NCBI GenBank assembly: GCA_016766635.1
Contig: CP068473.1
Coordinates: 306,673 to 370,672, forward strand
Direction: 5' to 3'
DNA: 64,000 nt
Origin: Candidatus Xiphinematobacter sp.
GTDB lineage: Bacteria; Verrucomicrobiota; Verrucomicrobiia; Chthoniobacterales; Xiphinematobacteraceae
Shown: positions 20,195 through 29,111 of the stretch, piece by piece
Layout: each line of letters starts with the position of its first letter
Position numbering within the stretch: position 1 is the first letter of the stretch
Made by a program: the position numbers and the translations under genes
The notes under the pieces: model-generated
Databases searched by the model: none
What the model saw: the letters and a program-made list of their open reading frames with translations, nothing else
What the model was told of the DNA's origin: nothing

Positions 20195-20722
20195 CTATAT
20201 TCCCTCCCTTTCAGAGGGACACGGCAATTCCCCCTGGAAATAAACCAAGGACGCGATAGCCAGTGCAGCAATACCCTCCTTTCTCCCAAGAAACCCCATT
20301 CTTTCGTTGGTAGTAGCCTTAATCCCAACGCGTGGGGGTTTTATATCAAGAACCCCGGCAAGTTTTTCCTTGATTGCGTGTGCATGAGGTGCAACTTTAG
20401 GCGTTTCAGCAATCACGGTGCAGTCTATATTGCAGACGATTAACCCTTCTGCGCGCAGGAGTGTGCTAACCCTTCGCAAGATCTCCAGGCTGCTTATGCC
20501 GCGGACAGATCTGTCCGTATTCGGGAAAAGGCAACCAATGTCCGGCTTCCCAGCCGCACCCAACAAAGCATCCGCAAGCGCATGCGCTAACACATCCGCG
20601 TCGGAATGACCCTCCAGGCCGCCTAGCTGGGACTCTTCTATACACACGCCCCCCAGAACCAGAGGGCGACCTTCTTTGAAGGAATGAACATCGTACCCTA
20701 TACCTACTAAAGCGTTCCTCAT
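20195..20722 (-). CDS. ispF: 2-C-methyl-D-erythritol 2,4-cyclodiphosphate synthase
   Basis: Fifth step of the MEP isoprenoid pathway, closing the cyclic diphosphate. The metal ligands are visible in GYDVH (Asp11, His13) and in the block GHSDADVLAHALADALLGA. The C-terminal KATTNERMGFLGRKEGIAA stretch is the other conserved family block. It is 175 residues with a short non-conserved tail. Its start overlaps the suhB stop by 4 bp, so the two are translationally coupled. It supplies isoprenoid precursors needed for menaquinone, undecaprenol and the MiaB substrate tRNA. Confidence 0.96.
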   Translation of the reverse strand: MRNALVGIGYDVHSFKEGRPLVLGGVCIEESQLGGLEGHSDADVLAHALADALLGAAGKPDIGCLFPNTDRSVRGISSLEILRRVSTLLRAEGLIVCNIDCTVIAETPKVAPHAHAIKEKLAGVLDIKPPRVGIKATTNERMGFLGRKEGIAALAIASLVYFQGELPCPSEREGI

Positions 20723-21465
20723 AGGCTGAGATGAATATTTCCGTTTGTAGCAACAATCGAATATTTGTCAGGTTGTACTGGATGAGGGCTGAGCTCTACC
20801 CTACCCCCGGCCTTTTCAATAAGAGCTATACCAGCTGCTACGTCCCACAGATTGATCTGGCCTTCAACATAGGCATCTAGGCGACCACAAGCTACATAGG
20901 CCATGTCTAGGGCAGCGCTTCCCATAATCCGGCACTTGTTCACCACACAAACCATTCTTTGAAACAAAGTGAGACCAGACTGAATAGCTACAAGAGACTT
21001 GGAGAATCCTATAGAGATCACCGCATCGGCCAACATTTTACGCTCACTTGCGAAAATTTGTGCCCCATTAAGAGTGGGGGGAGATTCATTTTCTACCGCC
21101 CAGAGCTCATCCCGCATGGGGTCATAAATGACACCAACCAGGACTTGTTCCCCATAGCGCAGAGCAATAGAGACAGCAAAATGTGGGATTCCCCAGAAAA
21201 AATTTGAGGTTCCATCAATCGGATCGATTATCCACTGATAGGCAGTAGAAGTGTTCTCTATTACCCCTTCCTCCCCATAGATAGCGTGATCAGGGAAATC
21301 CCTTAGGATGACGCCCTCTATGAGATTTTGCGAACGCTTGTCAAGCTCTAACTTGATGTCATGTGCCTCTCGGGTCTCCACGCGTAGTTTTTTTCCAAAA
21401 TGAGACCGTAGAAATCCACCAGTTTTAAGTGCTGCTTCACAAGCGCTTTGAAGAAAAGTTTGCAT
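20719..21465 (-). CDS. suhB: Inositol monophosphatase family protein
   Basis: Lithium-sensitive-type phosphatase of 248 residues. Metal-binding motifs are present in order: GEEG (about residue 69), WIIDPIDGTSNFFWGIPHF (DPxDGT, about 80-98) and WDVAAGIALIEKAGGRV near the C terminus. The family acts on inositol-1-phosphate and related sugar phosphates; in bacteria SuhB also has RNA-related roles. The exact substrate cannot be read from the sequence. It overlaps ispF by 4 bp. Confidence 0.9.
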   Translation of the reverse strand: MQTFLQSACEAALKTGGFLRSHFGKKLRVETREAHDIKLELDKRSQNLIEGVILRDFPDHAIYGEEGVIENTSTAYQWIIDPIDGTSNFFWGIPHFAVSIALRYGEQVLVGVIYDPMRDELWAVENESPPTLNGAQIFASERKMLADAVISIGFSKSLVAIQSGLTLFQRMVCVVNKCRIMGSAALDMAYVACGRLDAYVEGQINLWDVAAGIALIEKAGGRVELSPHPVQPDKYSIVATNGNIHLSL

Positions 21466-21533
21466 TTCAGCCTAGGGATGATTGTATGTAGCGCACGCTT
21501 TTTTCCGGCTCACTAGAGCATTAAGAAGTCCTA

Positions 21534-21575
21534 TCCAAGCCATAGGCAGAGATTTCCAAGCCATAGGCAGAGATT
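21534..21575. repeat. Perfect 21-bp tandem duplication
   Basis: Two exact adjacent copies of a 21-bp unit beginning TCCAAGCCATAGG lie between suhB and coaC, about 90 bp from the larger duplication in coaC. Confidence 0.95.
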
Positions 21576-21640
21576 ATTAATAATGGAAGAAGGATCACTA
21601 GAATCTTCAAAGGTTGCCTACATAAGGATGCACTTGTGGG

Positions 21641-22330
21641 TCATCCTCTGCACTCTCGGTGCGTAGCTTTCCTTCCGTCGTCCCGGAGAGAAGCTGGTGG
21701 GCGCGTGCAGCAATTTCTTCCACTGGCCAAAGTTTCCCAACCCCTTCGTATCCGCAAGCAAGTAGACCGCTCCTGGGTTAGCTTTCCTTCCGTCGTCCCG
21801 GAGAGAAGCTGGTGGGCGCGTGCAGCAATTTCTTCCACTGGCCAAAGTTTCCCAACCCCTTCGTATCCGCAAGCAAGTAGACCGCTCCTGGGTCCAACAA
21901 ATTCCATTCCCCGTTTGGTAAGAAGTGTGACGTTGGCCATGGTTGCGGGATGTTCCCACATTTTTCCATTCATTGCTGGGGCGAGCAGCACAGGAGCACG
22001 GCATGCCAGAGCTATTGAAGAAAGCATGTCATCAGCAAAGCCCATGGCCAATTTTGCAATGATATTTGCAGTAGCCGGTGCCACAAGTAGAAGGCTCGCG
22101 GAGTCCGCAAGAGCAATATGGCCTGGATGCCAACCGCCCTTTTCTTCAAATATATCTGTTAGAACTGGATTTCTGGAGAGAGTACGCAAGGTAAGCGGTG
22201 TAACGAACCTGGTAGCTGCCTGCGTCAGAATGACATGGACCGCATAACCAAGCTTCACTAGGGAGCCGGCAAGATCCGCCGATCTGTAAGCTGCAATTGA
22301 GCCACAGACACCGAGCACAATAGTCTTCAC
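21641..22330 (-). CDS. coaC: Phosphopantothenoylcysteine decarboxylase (CoaC), C terminus shifted
   Basis: Decarboxylates phosphopantothenoylcysteine to phosphopantetheine in CoA synthesis. The flavoprotein core is intact: GVCGSIAAYRSADL, ALADSASLLLVAPATANIIAK, the PAMNGKMWEHPA active-site block and the LLACGYEGVGKL substrate-clamp region. The CoaB half of the usual bifunctional CoaBC is absent. A perfect 115-bp tandem duplication (21664-21893) lies over the 3' end. Because 115 is not a multiple of three, the frame changes inside the second copy, and the last 40 or so residues are unrelated sequence. Without the duplication the frame would end at 21607-21609 with about 18 different residues. 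The catalytic core lies before the shift, so activity may survive. Confidence 0.88.
   Translation of the reverse strand: MKTIVLGVCGSIAAYRSADLAGSLVKLGYAVHVILTQAATRFVTPLTLRTLSRNPVLTDIFEEKGGWHPGHIALADSASLLLVAPATANIIAKLAMGFADDMLSSIALACRAPVLLAPAMNGKMWEHPATMANVTLLTKRGMEFVGPRSGLLACGYEGVGKLWPVEEIAARAHQLLSGTTEGKLTQERSTCLRIRRGWETLASGRNCCTRPPASLRDDGRKATHRECRG
21664..21893. repeat. Perfect 115-bp tandem duplication inside coaC
   Basis: Bases 21664-21778 and 21779-21893 are identical over all 115 positions by direct reading, and the match ends abruptly on both sides. It encodes the end of the CoaC core twice, the second time in another frame. Confidence 0.97.
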
Positions 22331-22351
22331 AGCAGCACGCTAATTCATTTC

Positions 22352-23011
22352 CTAGAAAAGGAGCCTCCGGCTCAGATACCGCTCAGCTCGGATAACAGCG
22401 CGGAATTTAGCAATGTCTTCCTCCATAGAACCGCTAACAATTGTGTACTTATACTCTTTCCATCTGCACATTTCCTGCCTGGCAGTAGTAAGCCGCATCC
22501 TAATTTGTTCTTCTGTTTCTGTTCCGCGACGCACTAGCCTACGCCTGAGCTCTCTAAGATTGGAGGGCATAATAAATATATCCGCTAGAGCTTGCAAGAT
22601 GAAGAGGTCCCCACAGGCCCGAATGGAGGCTGCTCCCTGAGTGTCAATGTCTATGAGGACGTCCACTCCCTTTTTAAGGTGATCAATTATGGTGCCCTTC
22701 AGGGTACCATATTTTTGTCCGTGGACTTCAGCATGTTCCAAGAATTCTCCTTGTACTAAGTGAGATCGAAACGCCTCTTCGCTTAAGAAATGGTAATCCT
22801 CTCCGCTGATTTCTCCAGGGCGCGGCTGCCGAGTCGTACAGGAGGCAGCGTAGATAAAATCACCCTCCTGCCGCAAATTAGAACACAGCGTGCTCTTTCC
22901 GGTCCCCGATGGGGCAGAGACAACAAAGAGGATACCAGCGTGTGATGGCCGAACAGAGGACTTTCCTCTACTAAGGATTGCTTCCCGACCATTTTCGGTT
23001 TTAAGGCACAT
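22352..23011 (-). CDS. gmk: Guanylate kinase
   Basis: Phosphorylates GMP to GDP. The P-loop SAPSGTGKST is near residue 32. It is followed by the GMP-binding TTRQPRPGEISGEDYHFL stretch and by GTLKGTIIDHLKKGVDVLID, with DIDTQGA as the Walker B-like region. From the ATG at 23011 the protein is 219 residues; an upstream ATG seven codons earlier is equally possible. It lies 21 bp before coaC on the same strand, a pairing seen in several bacterial groups (gmk-dfp, often with rpoZ between; no rpoZ is visible here). Confidence 0.95.
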   Translation of the reverse strand: MCLKTENGREAILSRGKSSVRPSHAGILFVVSAPSGTGKSTLCSNLRQEGDFIYAASCTTRQPRPGEISGEDYHFLSEEAFRSHLVQGEFLEHAEVHGQKYGTLKGTIIDHLKKGVDVLIDIDTQGAASIRACGDLFILQALADIFIMPSNLRELRRRLVRRGTETEEQIRMRLTTARQEMCRWKEYKYTIVSGSMEEDIAKFRAVIRAERYLSRRLLF

Positions 23012-23163
23012 GATTAGCAGACGCGGAAACATAGCAGGACTGCCCGAAGCAGATCCCCTATGGCCCCCAAGGGATTTTTTAGAAACGGCAAACCAAGGAG
23101 CAGGTGGTAAGGGTGCTCCTTTGCACGCTAGTTATCTAACCGAGAAGCGGGCACATCCTCATA

Positions 23164-24537
23164 TCATAAGGATAATGCTGGATCAGCATAGAGTGTGCTA
23201 GCGGAGGAGCCAGTAATAAGCACGTCAAAAATTCGACCGACGTGACGATTAGAACCATCAAAGATGACCGGTTGATTGGTCCGAGTGCGCCCCTTAAACC
23301 GGCTAGGATTAGTTTTGCTAGGACCCTCACAAAGAATCTCCATACGAGTCCCTACGCGGGTCGCGAGCTTCCTCTCGCTAGTAACATGGAGAAGATGGAG
23401 TAAGTCCCGATTACGGGCTTCCTTGATATCCTCGGAAACTTGCTGCTGCATGGCAGAAGCTGAAGTCGCTTTGCGAGGCGAATAACGAAAGATAAACGCA
23501 TGGTCAAAACCAGCAGCCCGGTAAACCTCTTGCGTAGCCAAATGGTCTTCCTCCGTCTCTCCGGGGAAGCCTACAATAAGATCGGTACTGATAGCAAGAT
23601 CAGGTCTGACAGCTCGCAGCTTTTCCACAAGTCTAAGGTAGGTAGCCACAGTATAACCCCGGTGCATTGACTTCAGGATGCGGTCTGATCCCGATTGAAG
23701 CGGTAGGTGAACGTGTTCCATAAGTTTCGGAAGTCTTGCAAAACAGTCAATTAAGTCCTTCTGAAATCCTATTGGATGGGGGGAGGTGAACCGAATTCTC
23801 TCCAATCCCTCTATTTGGTGAATTCGTTCAATCAACTGCACGAAAGGGGTCTTGTTGTCTACCTTTTGAAGAGAGTGACGTCCATAAAAATTGACGATCT
23901 GACCGAGTAGAATGACCTCTGATACTCCCTCATCTACTAGCGTTTGTACCTCCTCCACTACCTCTTTCATGGAACGTGACTTCTCGGAGCCACGGGTTTT
24001 CGGCACAATGCAGAAAGCACAGTGCATATTGCACCCTTGCATAATGGACACAAAAGCTGTCACTCGCTGTTGCTTGGTGGGAGTGCGGCGAGTGTGACTC
24101 AAGGTACTTATGGGAGGATCTTGTTCCTCGCCCACTTCCACAATAGGTAGACGTTCGTCGTCTATCCGCGCCTGCTGAAGACGTCGGAAGATTGTGTCTA
24201 CGTATTCAGCTACACGATGAGTCTTCTGTGTCCCCACCACTAGATCTACATATGGAGAGATATTGAGCAACTCGGCACCACGGATTTGAGCCATACAGCC
24301 TAGGTAGCCAAGTATCAAACGCGGGCGTTTATAGCGAAGCTTCCGCAACATTCCCATTTTCCCGATGGCCTTCCGCTCAGCCATCTCACGGACGCTACAC
24401 GTATTAAGCAAGATGACATCGGCCTCCTCCTCATTCTTCACCAAACAATAACCACGGGCCATAAGCATTTCGGAGACTTGTTTAGAATCCTGTTCATTCA
24501 TTTGGCAGCCGTACGTCTTTATGTATAAATTCGGCAT
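23164..24537 (-). CDS. miaB: tRNA-2-methylthio-N6-dimethylallyladenosine synthase
   Basis: Radical-SAM methylthiotransferase that adds a methylthio group to i6A37 of tRNAs. The protein is 457 residues. The N-terminal UPF0004 domain carries three cluster Cys (YGCQMNEQDS, NTCSVRE, LGCMAQ). The radical-SAM motif is CNMHCAFC (CxxxCxxC) around residue 170, and a C-terminal TRAM-like domain ends the protein. YGCQMN and the overall length indicate MiaB rather than RimO or MtaB. It stands at the upstream end of the minus-strand run miaB-gmk-coaC. Confidence 0.96.
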   Translation of the reverse strand: MPNLYIKTYGCQMNEQDSKQVSEMLMARGYCLVKNEEEADVILLNTCSVREMAERKAIGKMGMLRKLRYKRPRLILGYLGCMAQIRGAELLNISPYVDLVVGTQKTHRVAEYVDTIFRRLQQARIDDERLPIVEVGEEQDPPISTLSHTRRTPTKQQRVTAFVSIMQGCNMHCAFCIVPKTRGSEKSRSMKEVVEEVQTLVDEGVSEVILLGQIVNFYGRHSLQKVDNKTPFVQLIERIHQIEGLERIRFTSPHPIGFQKDLIDCFARLPKLMEHVHLPLQSGSDRILKSMHRGYTVATYLRLVEKLRAVRPDLAISTDLIVGFPGETEEDHLATQEVYRAAGFDHAFIFRYSPRKATSASAMQQQVSEDIKEARNRDLLHLLHVTSERKLATRVGTRMEILCEGPSKTNPSRFKGRTRTNQPVIFDGSNRHVGRIFDVLITGSSASTLYADPALSL

Positions 24538-24627
24538 GGAAAGGGCCCCTCAGTATATGTGATCGCATAAAAAACTCTAGCCACTTGTTCCCCTATCCGT
24601 TTTCTAATAAAAAGAACAAACCACAAA

Positions 24628-25764
24628 ATGTACTTACCAAGGAGCATCACGGCCGAAATCAGCACGGTCACTCCGTCCTGCCTTGGATATCATATGCCGG
24701 CAGAGTGGGAACTCCACGAGGCGACATGGCTCTCTTGGCCTCACCCGGGAGGCTGTAGTTTCTCTACCTGTTATAGAGAGGTAGTTCCAACCTTTGTGCA
24801 TATGGTGGAGGTTCTCTCCACTTCGGAACTCGTCCGAATCAGTGTCTCAGGATTAGAACAGGAGAGGCAGGTTCGTTCCTTACTCAACGGCACTGTGCCA
24901 CCGGAACGAGTAGAGTTTTTTCACATCCCTACCAATGAACCTTGGTGCCGCGACTACGGACCTATCTTCGTCCAAAGAGACAGAGCTCCGCAGCTTGCTG
25001 TGGTAAATTTCGGCTACAATGCCTGGGGAGGGAAATATCCACCCTATGATGCAGATAATGCCGTCCCTATCCGTGTAGGTAAGGCACTTAACCTTCCAAT
25101 ATTCGATCGTCAGGGCCTTGTGCTGGAAGGAGGTTCGATAGATGCCAACGGAGCAGGTACATTACTCACCACTGAAAATTGCCTCCTCGACTCTCACCGG
25201 AACCCCGGATGGACCCGGTACCAGATTGAGGAAGTTCTGCAGGGTTCCCTAGGCGTTGACACAGTTCTCTGGTTGGGCAATGGAGGAATCTCCGGTGATG
25301 ATACAGACGGGCATGTAGATAACATGGCACGCTTTGTTGCAGAAGACACTATCCTTGTCGGTATTGAAAAGAACGAGAGGGATCCAAATTTTCAACCTCT
25401 CCAAGAGAACTTACGAAGGATCCAAGAAGCAAAACTCAACCATAATCGCTGCCCCAACGTTATTACACTGCCCATGCCAGGACCCCTTTTGATGAAGGGA
25501 CAACGGTTACCCGCCAGCTATGCTAATTTCTTTATCGGAAACGAGATCGTTCTCCTTCCTACATTTGCAGACGTCCACGATAGCCAGGCACTTTTTATCC
25601 TCCAGGGGATTTTTCCCTCTCGTAAAGTAATACCCATTAATTGTTGCAGACTTATCTGGGGCCTTGGCGCCTTTCACTGCTTGACTCAGCAACAGCCAAT
25701 CTCCAGCAAGCTCTCGATAGAACCAGAGCCGCAGAAGTCCACCGTACTGGCTACCGAGGAGTAA
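24628..25764 (+). CDS. aguA: Agmatine deiminase
   Basis: Converts agmatine to N-carbamoylputrescine, part of the arginine-decarboxylase route to putrescine. The 378-residue protein belongs to the porphyromonas-type peptidylarginine deiminase family. It shows MPAEWELHEATWLSWP at the N terminus, EPWCRDYGP, EGGSIDANGAGTLLTTE, GDDTDGHVDN and the catalytic Cys351 in GAFHCLTQQQP. The nucleophile and the surrounding Asp/His residues are all there. Neither aguB nor speA is adjacent, so the next pathway step must be encoded elsewhere or the product is exported. The C-terminal 25 residues are a non-conserved tail. Confidence 0.93.
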   Translation: MYLPRSITAEISTVTPSCLGYHMPAEWELHEATWLSWPHPGGCSFSTCYREVVPTFVHMVEVLSTSELVRISVSGLEQERQVRSLLNGTVPPERVEFFHIPTNEPWCRDYGPIFVQRDRAPQLAVVNFGYNAWGGKYPPYDADNAVPIRVGKALNLPIFDRQGLVLEGGSIDANGAGTLLTTENCLLDSHRNPGWTRYQIEEVLQGSLGVDTVLWLGNGGISGDDTDGHVDNMARFVAEDTILVGIEKNERDPNFQPLQENLRRIQEAKLNHNRCPNVITLPMPGPLLMKGQRLPASYANFFIGNEIVLLPTFADVHDSQALFILQGIFPSRKVIPINCCRLIWGLGAFHCLTQQQPISSKLSIEPEPQKSTVLATEE

Positions 25765-25849
25765 AACACTTACAAATACTTACGGGGCACCATCTCTTGG
25801 GTATACGGTTGCTTGTGGAACCCCACTTCTTTACTTCTTTTTTTAGTCT

Positions 25850-25889
25850 CCTAGGTTCCCTTCCCTAACCTTAGGTTCCCTTTCCTAAT
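25850..25889. repeat. Imperfect 20-bp tandem duplication at the tatC 3' end
   Basis: Two adjacent 20-bp copies differ at three positions, all C/T. They cover the tatC stop and encode its last residues (KGN then KGT). Confidence 0.8.
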
Positions 25890-26636
25890 GAGAGGTGCCA
25901 TCCAGACACATATTTCGTAGAGTCCATACATGGGTGTTGCCACAAGAAAGAGAGTGAACAAATCGGATGTCGGAGTGATAATAGCGGCCAAGAGGAGAAT
26001 GACGACAAGAGCAAACGCCCGCTTTCTCCTTAAGGAAGTGACGTCCAGCAGTCCCAGTCTGACAGCGAGGAATGTACCGAGGGGTAACTCAAAAGCCAGG
26101 CCAAAAGCAATGATAAACTGTGTTGTAAACGTGTAGTACTCGCGGACTGTCCAGGTGGGACGCCACTGCATGGAACGGGCATCTAGGAAAAAAAACGCCA
26201 GAGCTGCGGGAAGTAGCACAAAATATGCAAGAGCAACTCCTGATAAAAAAAGGAGAGCACAAAACACACCGGCGGGAAGCAAGAGCTGCCTCTCGCGTTT
26301 GGTAAGGGCTGGCAGGATAAATTCTCCCAAGAAGAAAATTAGGAAGGGGAGGGAGAGCGTTAGACCTGTATAGAAGGATATTTGGCAAGAAACCACCATC
26401 GAATCCGCCACTCCAAGGGACTGCAGATGAGTTGCTTGGTAAGGATCTGTTGCTGTTAGAGGAAGCTGCAATAGTCTCGCAAGATCCGTTCGAAAGGCGA
26501 AGCAAGCCAGAATCATAGTAGTTAGTGTTACTACCATTTTGATTAGCATGCGACGGAGGTCTTCTATGTGATCAAGGAATGGTTTCGGTTCATCTCGATT
26601 TTGTAAGTATCCAAAAAGTTTGTGCCAAAAACTCAT
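25851..26636 (-). CDS. tatC: Sec-independent protein translocase TatC
   Basis: Multispanning receptor for twin-arginine signal peptides. The start at MSFWHKLFGYL gives 261 residues; the upstream in-frame ATG would add 28 residues that do not resemble TatC. The hallmark N-terminal FLDHIEDLRRMLIK and the later FxxxFGLAFELP-type segment (ITQFIIAFGLAFELP) are present, with six hydrophobic helices. tatA and tatB are not in the window. Its C-terminal tail was lengthened by a 20-bp tandem repeat. It lies 144 bp beyond argH on the same strand. Confidence 0.95.
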   Translation of the reverse strand: MSFWHKLFGYLQNRDEPKPFLDHIEDLRRMLIKMVVTLTTMILACFAFRTDLARLLQLPLTATDPYQATHLQSLGVADSMVVSCQISFYTGLTLSLPFLIFFLGEFILPALTKRERQLLLPAGVFCALLFLSGVALAYFVLLPAALAFFFLDARSMQWRPTWTVREYYTFTTQFIIAFGLAFELPLGTFLAVRLGLLDVTSLRRKRAFALVVILLLAAIITPTSDLFTLFLVATPMYGLYEICVWMAPLIRKGNLRLGKGT

Positions 26637-26780
26637 CTTGCTTAAAAAGACAGCGGACCTAAAGAGTATGCACGTGTTCCGTGGAAGAGATGTGGGGCAT
26701 ACCAAGGGATACAAAAACACAGCGCGTATGTGCCGTTAGCCTCCCGTTGTGAATAGAAAAAGCATACATTCTGCAAAAGG

Positions 26781-28169
26781 CTATGCGCCTTCTTTCAAAG
26801 CATTCTTCCAGTAAGTGAGTCGTTCCTCGACACTCACAGGAGCGGTAGCCCCAATAGCTGTTCGGCGTGCAAGTGCCTGCTGAAGATCAAAAACAGCCTC
26901 CACATCAGCTTCAAACAGTGGAGAAATAGCGCGTAGCTGCTGTAGCGATATTTGACTAAGAGGCACGCTTAATTGGAAAGCCATTGTGACGATATGCCCA
27001 ACCACTTCGTGGGCCTGACGGAAGGGTAGGCCCTTCAACACCAGGTAATCAGCCAAGTCCGTTGCAAGCAGTAGGGGGTCACCAGCGGCGGTAGCTGCCC
27101 GATCTTTTCTCACACGGGCTGCGTTTAGCATCTCTTCAAAGATAGGAAGAGCCGTACTGGCAGTATCAAAGGAATCAAATATAGCCTCCTTGTCTTCCTG
27201 AATGTCACGATTGTAAGCCATAGGTAACCCTTTAAGGGCAGTAAGCAACGAGATTAGATTACCGTAAAGACGACCCGTCTTTCCACGAGTGAGCTCCGCA
27301 ACATCAGGATTCTTCTTTTGAGGCATTAAACTGGAGCCCGTAGTATGCTGATCACTCAACTCAAGAAATCCAAACTCCTCTGAAACCCATAAGATTATGT
27401 CTTCGCTAAGTCGAGAGAGATGCATGCCCAAAATGGCCAGCGCAGCAAGAAATTCACAAGCAAAATCTCTGTCACTAACAGCATCTATACTGTTTTGAGT
27501 AATGCGGGAAAAGCCCAGTTCCCTGGCGAGCAGTTTACGATCTAGCACAATGGTCGACCCAGATATGGCACCAGAACCCAGAGGCAATTCGTCCATCCTT
27601 TCCATACAATCATGCAAACGACTCCTATCACGGGCCAGCATTTCCGTATAGGCGAGCAAATGGTGGGCCAATAAAACTGGTTGTGCCCGCTGGAGATGGG
27701 TATAGCCTGGGATACATACGCTGAAATTGCGGGAAGCAAAGCTTACAAGGCTAAGTTGTAGACTGGCGCACTGTCCACGCAGTTTAATAATGGCCTCTCG
27801 CAAGTATAAACGGAGATCCAAGGCTACCTGGTCATTGCGGCTTCGTGCCGTATGTAGCTTGGCCCCAACGGGTCCAATCCGCCGGATCAGTTCCACCTCG
27901 ATATTCATGTGGATATCTTCCAGCGAATCGTTGAATGTGAACTTCTTCTGATCTATCTCCGCCTGGATTGCAAGCAATCCTTTTTCGATTAAAAGGCGTT
28001 CTTCTTCCACTAAAATGCCTGCTGCAACTAGTGCCTTAGCATGAGCTAGGCTTCCTTGGATGTCATGCCGATACAGCCGCCAGTCGTAGGAAATAGATTC
28101 CGTATAACTCCTAAGAAGCGCGGACGCCTCCCCCGAAAATCTGCCTTTCCGGATAGTACTCCTACTCAC
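26781..28169 (-). CDS. argH: Argininosuccinate lyase
   Basis: Splits argininosuccinate to arginine and fumarate, the last arginine step. The fumarase/aspartase superfamily signature GSSLMPQKKNPD is intact, and the N-terminal SYDWRLYRHDIQGSLAHAKAL, HTARSRNDQ and TGYTHLQRAQP-type (PGYTHLQRAQPV) blocks are clear. The start was set at a GTG whose last bases overlap the fur stop (GTGAGTAG), giving 462 residues, close to E. coli (457). A farther ATG would run 59 bp into fur and add unrelated residues. This makes fur-argH a tightly coupled pair. Confidence 0.95.
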   Translation of the reverse strand: MSRSTIRKGRFSGEASALLRSYTESISYDWRLYRHDIQGSLAHAKALVAAGILVEEERLLIEKGLLAIQAEIDQKKFTFNDSLEDIHMNIEVELIRRIGPVGAKLHTARSRNDQVALDLRLYLREAIIKLRGQCASLQLSLVSFASRNFSVCIPGYTHLQRAQPVLLAHHLLAYTEMLARDRSRLHDCMERMDELPLGSGAISGSTIVLDRKLLARELGFSRITQNSIDAVSDRDFACEFLAALAILGMHLSRLSEDIILWVSEEFGFLELSDQHTTGSSLMPQKKNPDVAELTRGKTGRLYGNLISLLTALKGLPMAYNRDIQEDKEAIFDSFDTASTALPIFEEMLNAARVRKDRAATAAGDPLLLATDLADYLVLKGLPFRQAHEVVGHIVTMAFQLSVPLSQISLQQLRAISPLFEADVEAVFDLQQALARRTAIGATAPVSVEERLTYWKNALKEGA

Positions 28170-28635
28170 GGCGTTTTGGACAATTCCCACGCAGTCGCAA
28201 TTCCTTGCAATGCCCCTCAATTCGTAACACCTTACTTTCTAGAAAAAATCCTAGTCTACGGGAGATACGGTTCTTCAGAAGTTCCGTATTTATGTCCTCA
28301 AACTCGGTGATTTTGTTGCAATCCACACAAATTAGATGGTTGTGAATGGGACGCTCTATAAAGTTAGGATCGTAGTATTGAACTCCATTTCCAAGATCCA
28401 ACCCTCTTAGAAGTCCGCTTTCCGTCAAGAGCGGTAGAGTGCGATATACTGTGGCTCTGGACACAGAGAAGTCGATTTCCTTGGCCATTCGCAATAAACC
28501 TTCCGCACTGAAGTGATCGGAGGTGGAAAACGCTGCTCGGATGATAGCATTCCGTTGCGACGTTTGGCGCAACCCTTTGCTCTCTAAAAACTTGCGAGCT
28601 GCGGCACAAACCTGCTTGCGATTCTCAAGATTCAT
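28162..28635 (-). CDS. fur: Fur-family transcriptional regulator
   Basis: Metal-sensing repressor of 157 residues. The winged-helix part includes LRQTSQRNAIIRAAF and the recognition helix SRATVYRTLPLLTESGL. The sensor part has HNHLICVDCNKITEFED, which holds the metal-binding His and the first CxxC pair. The C-terminal Cys pair is looser (GHCKELRLRGNC) than the usual CxxxxC, so structural zinc binding may differ. I infer an iron role because Fur is the default for this motif set, but Zur or PerR activity cannot be excluded. It is co-oriented and overlapping with argH. Confidence 0.9.
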   Translation of the reverse strand: MNLENRKQVCAAARKFLESKGLRQTSQRNAIIRAAFSTSDHFSAEGLLRMAKEIDFSVSRATVYRTLPLLTESGLLRGLDLGNGVQYYDPNFIERPIHNHLICVDCNKITEFEDINTELLKNRISRRLGFFLESKVLRIEGHCKELRLRGNCPKRRE

Positions 28636-29111
28636 GAGAAGACCCTAAGATCGAATTGCTAGTAGTCAAGAAGGCAAAACATTTAAAAGATCCAAAAAAG
28701 CTTCCTACCACTCAACAGCGGGCATAACGAAAAAACCACGCTCCTAGTTTTAGATCGGAGCACTTTCTAGAGTTGCCTATTTTTCATTTTTATTTACCCT
28801 GCTTATTCTCTAGACCTAGATATTGAAGAATCCGGCAGTGTAGCACAAAAAAGAGAGAAAAAGAGCTGCCAGCCTCCCCTTTTTGCCTTTGGAGGTCTCC
28901 TGGGGATGTGTAGGTTGAGCCTAGTAAGAGCAACTCCAGGAATCGTTGTCGGTTCCATTTCATTATCGTTGCAAAACAAACCATGAACTGTGCCAAAACA
29001 AAAAAGCTTTAAACCTCCTACTCTTCCGTCAGAGTGCAGAGATCAGAAACACAGCTTATCCGCAAGGCTGCATCCTGCTTGCGGACGGAGTGGTGTCCAT
29101 CAACTCTATCC
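28636..29111. other. Gene-free stretch between fur and a small lipoprotein gene
   Basis: About 475 bp between divergent genes, presumably holding both promoters, although I cannot place -35/-10 boxes with confidence. A TTGACT on the minus strand near 28665 may belong to fur. Two inverted repeats are present: a weak GCTCC/GGAGC near 28738-28764 and the strong one at 29059-29085. The short minus-strand frame at 28790-28996 has no coding character. Confidence 0.55.
29059..29085. promoter_or_regulatory. Perfect 8-bp inverted repeat upstream of the lipoprotein gene
   Basis: TCCGCAAG and CTTGCGGA flank an 11-nt spacer, ending 26 bp before the ATG at 29112. It could be an operator or an mRNA leader hairpin; nothing in the sequence decides between the two. 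Confidence 0.4.

Noticed and set aside
28790-28996. 68-codon minus-strand frame in the fur upstream gap
   Set aside because: No motif, no start context; likely chance.
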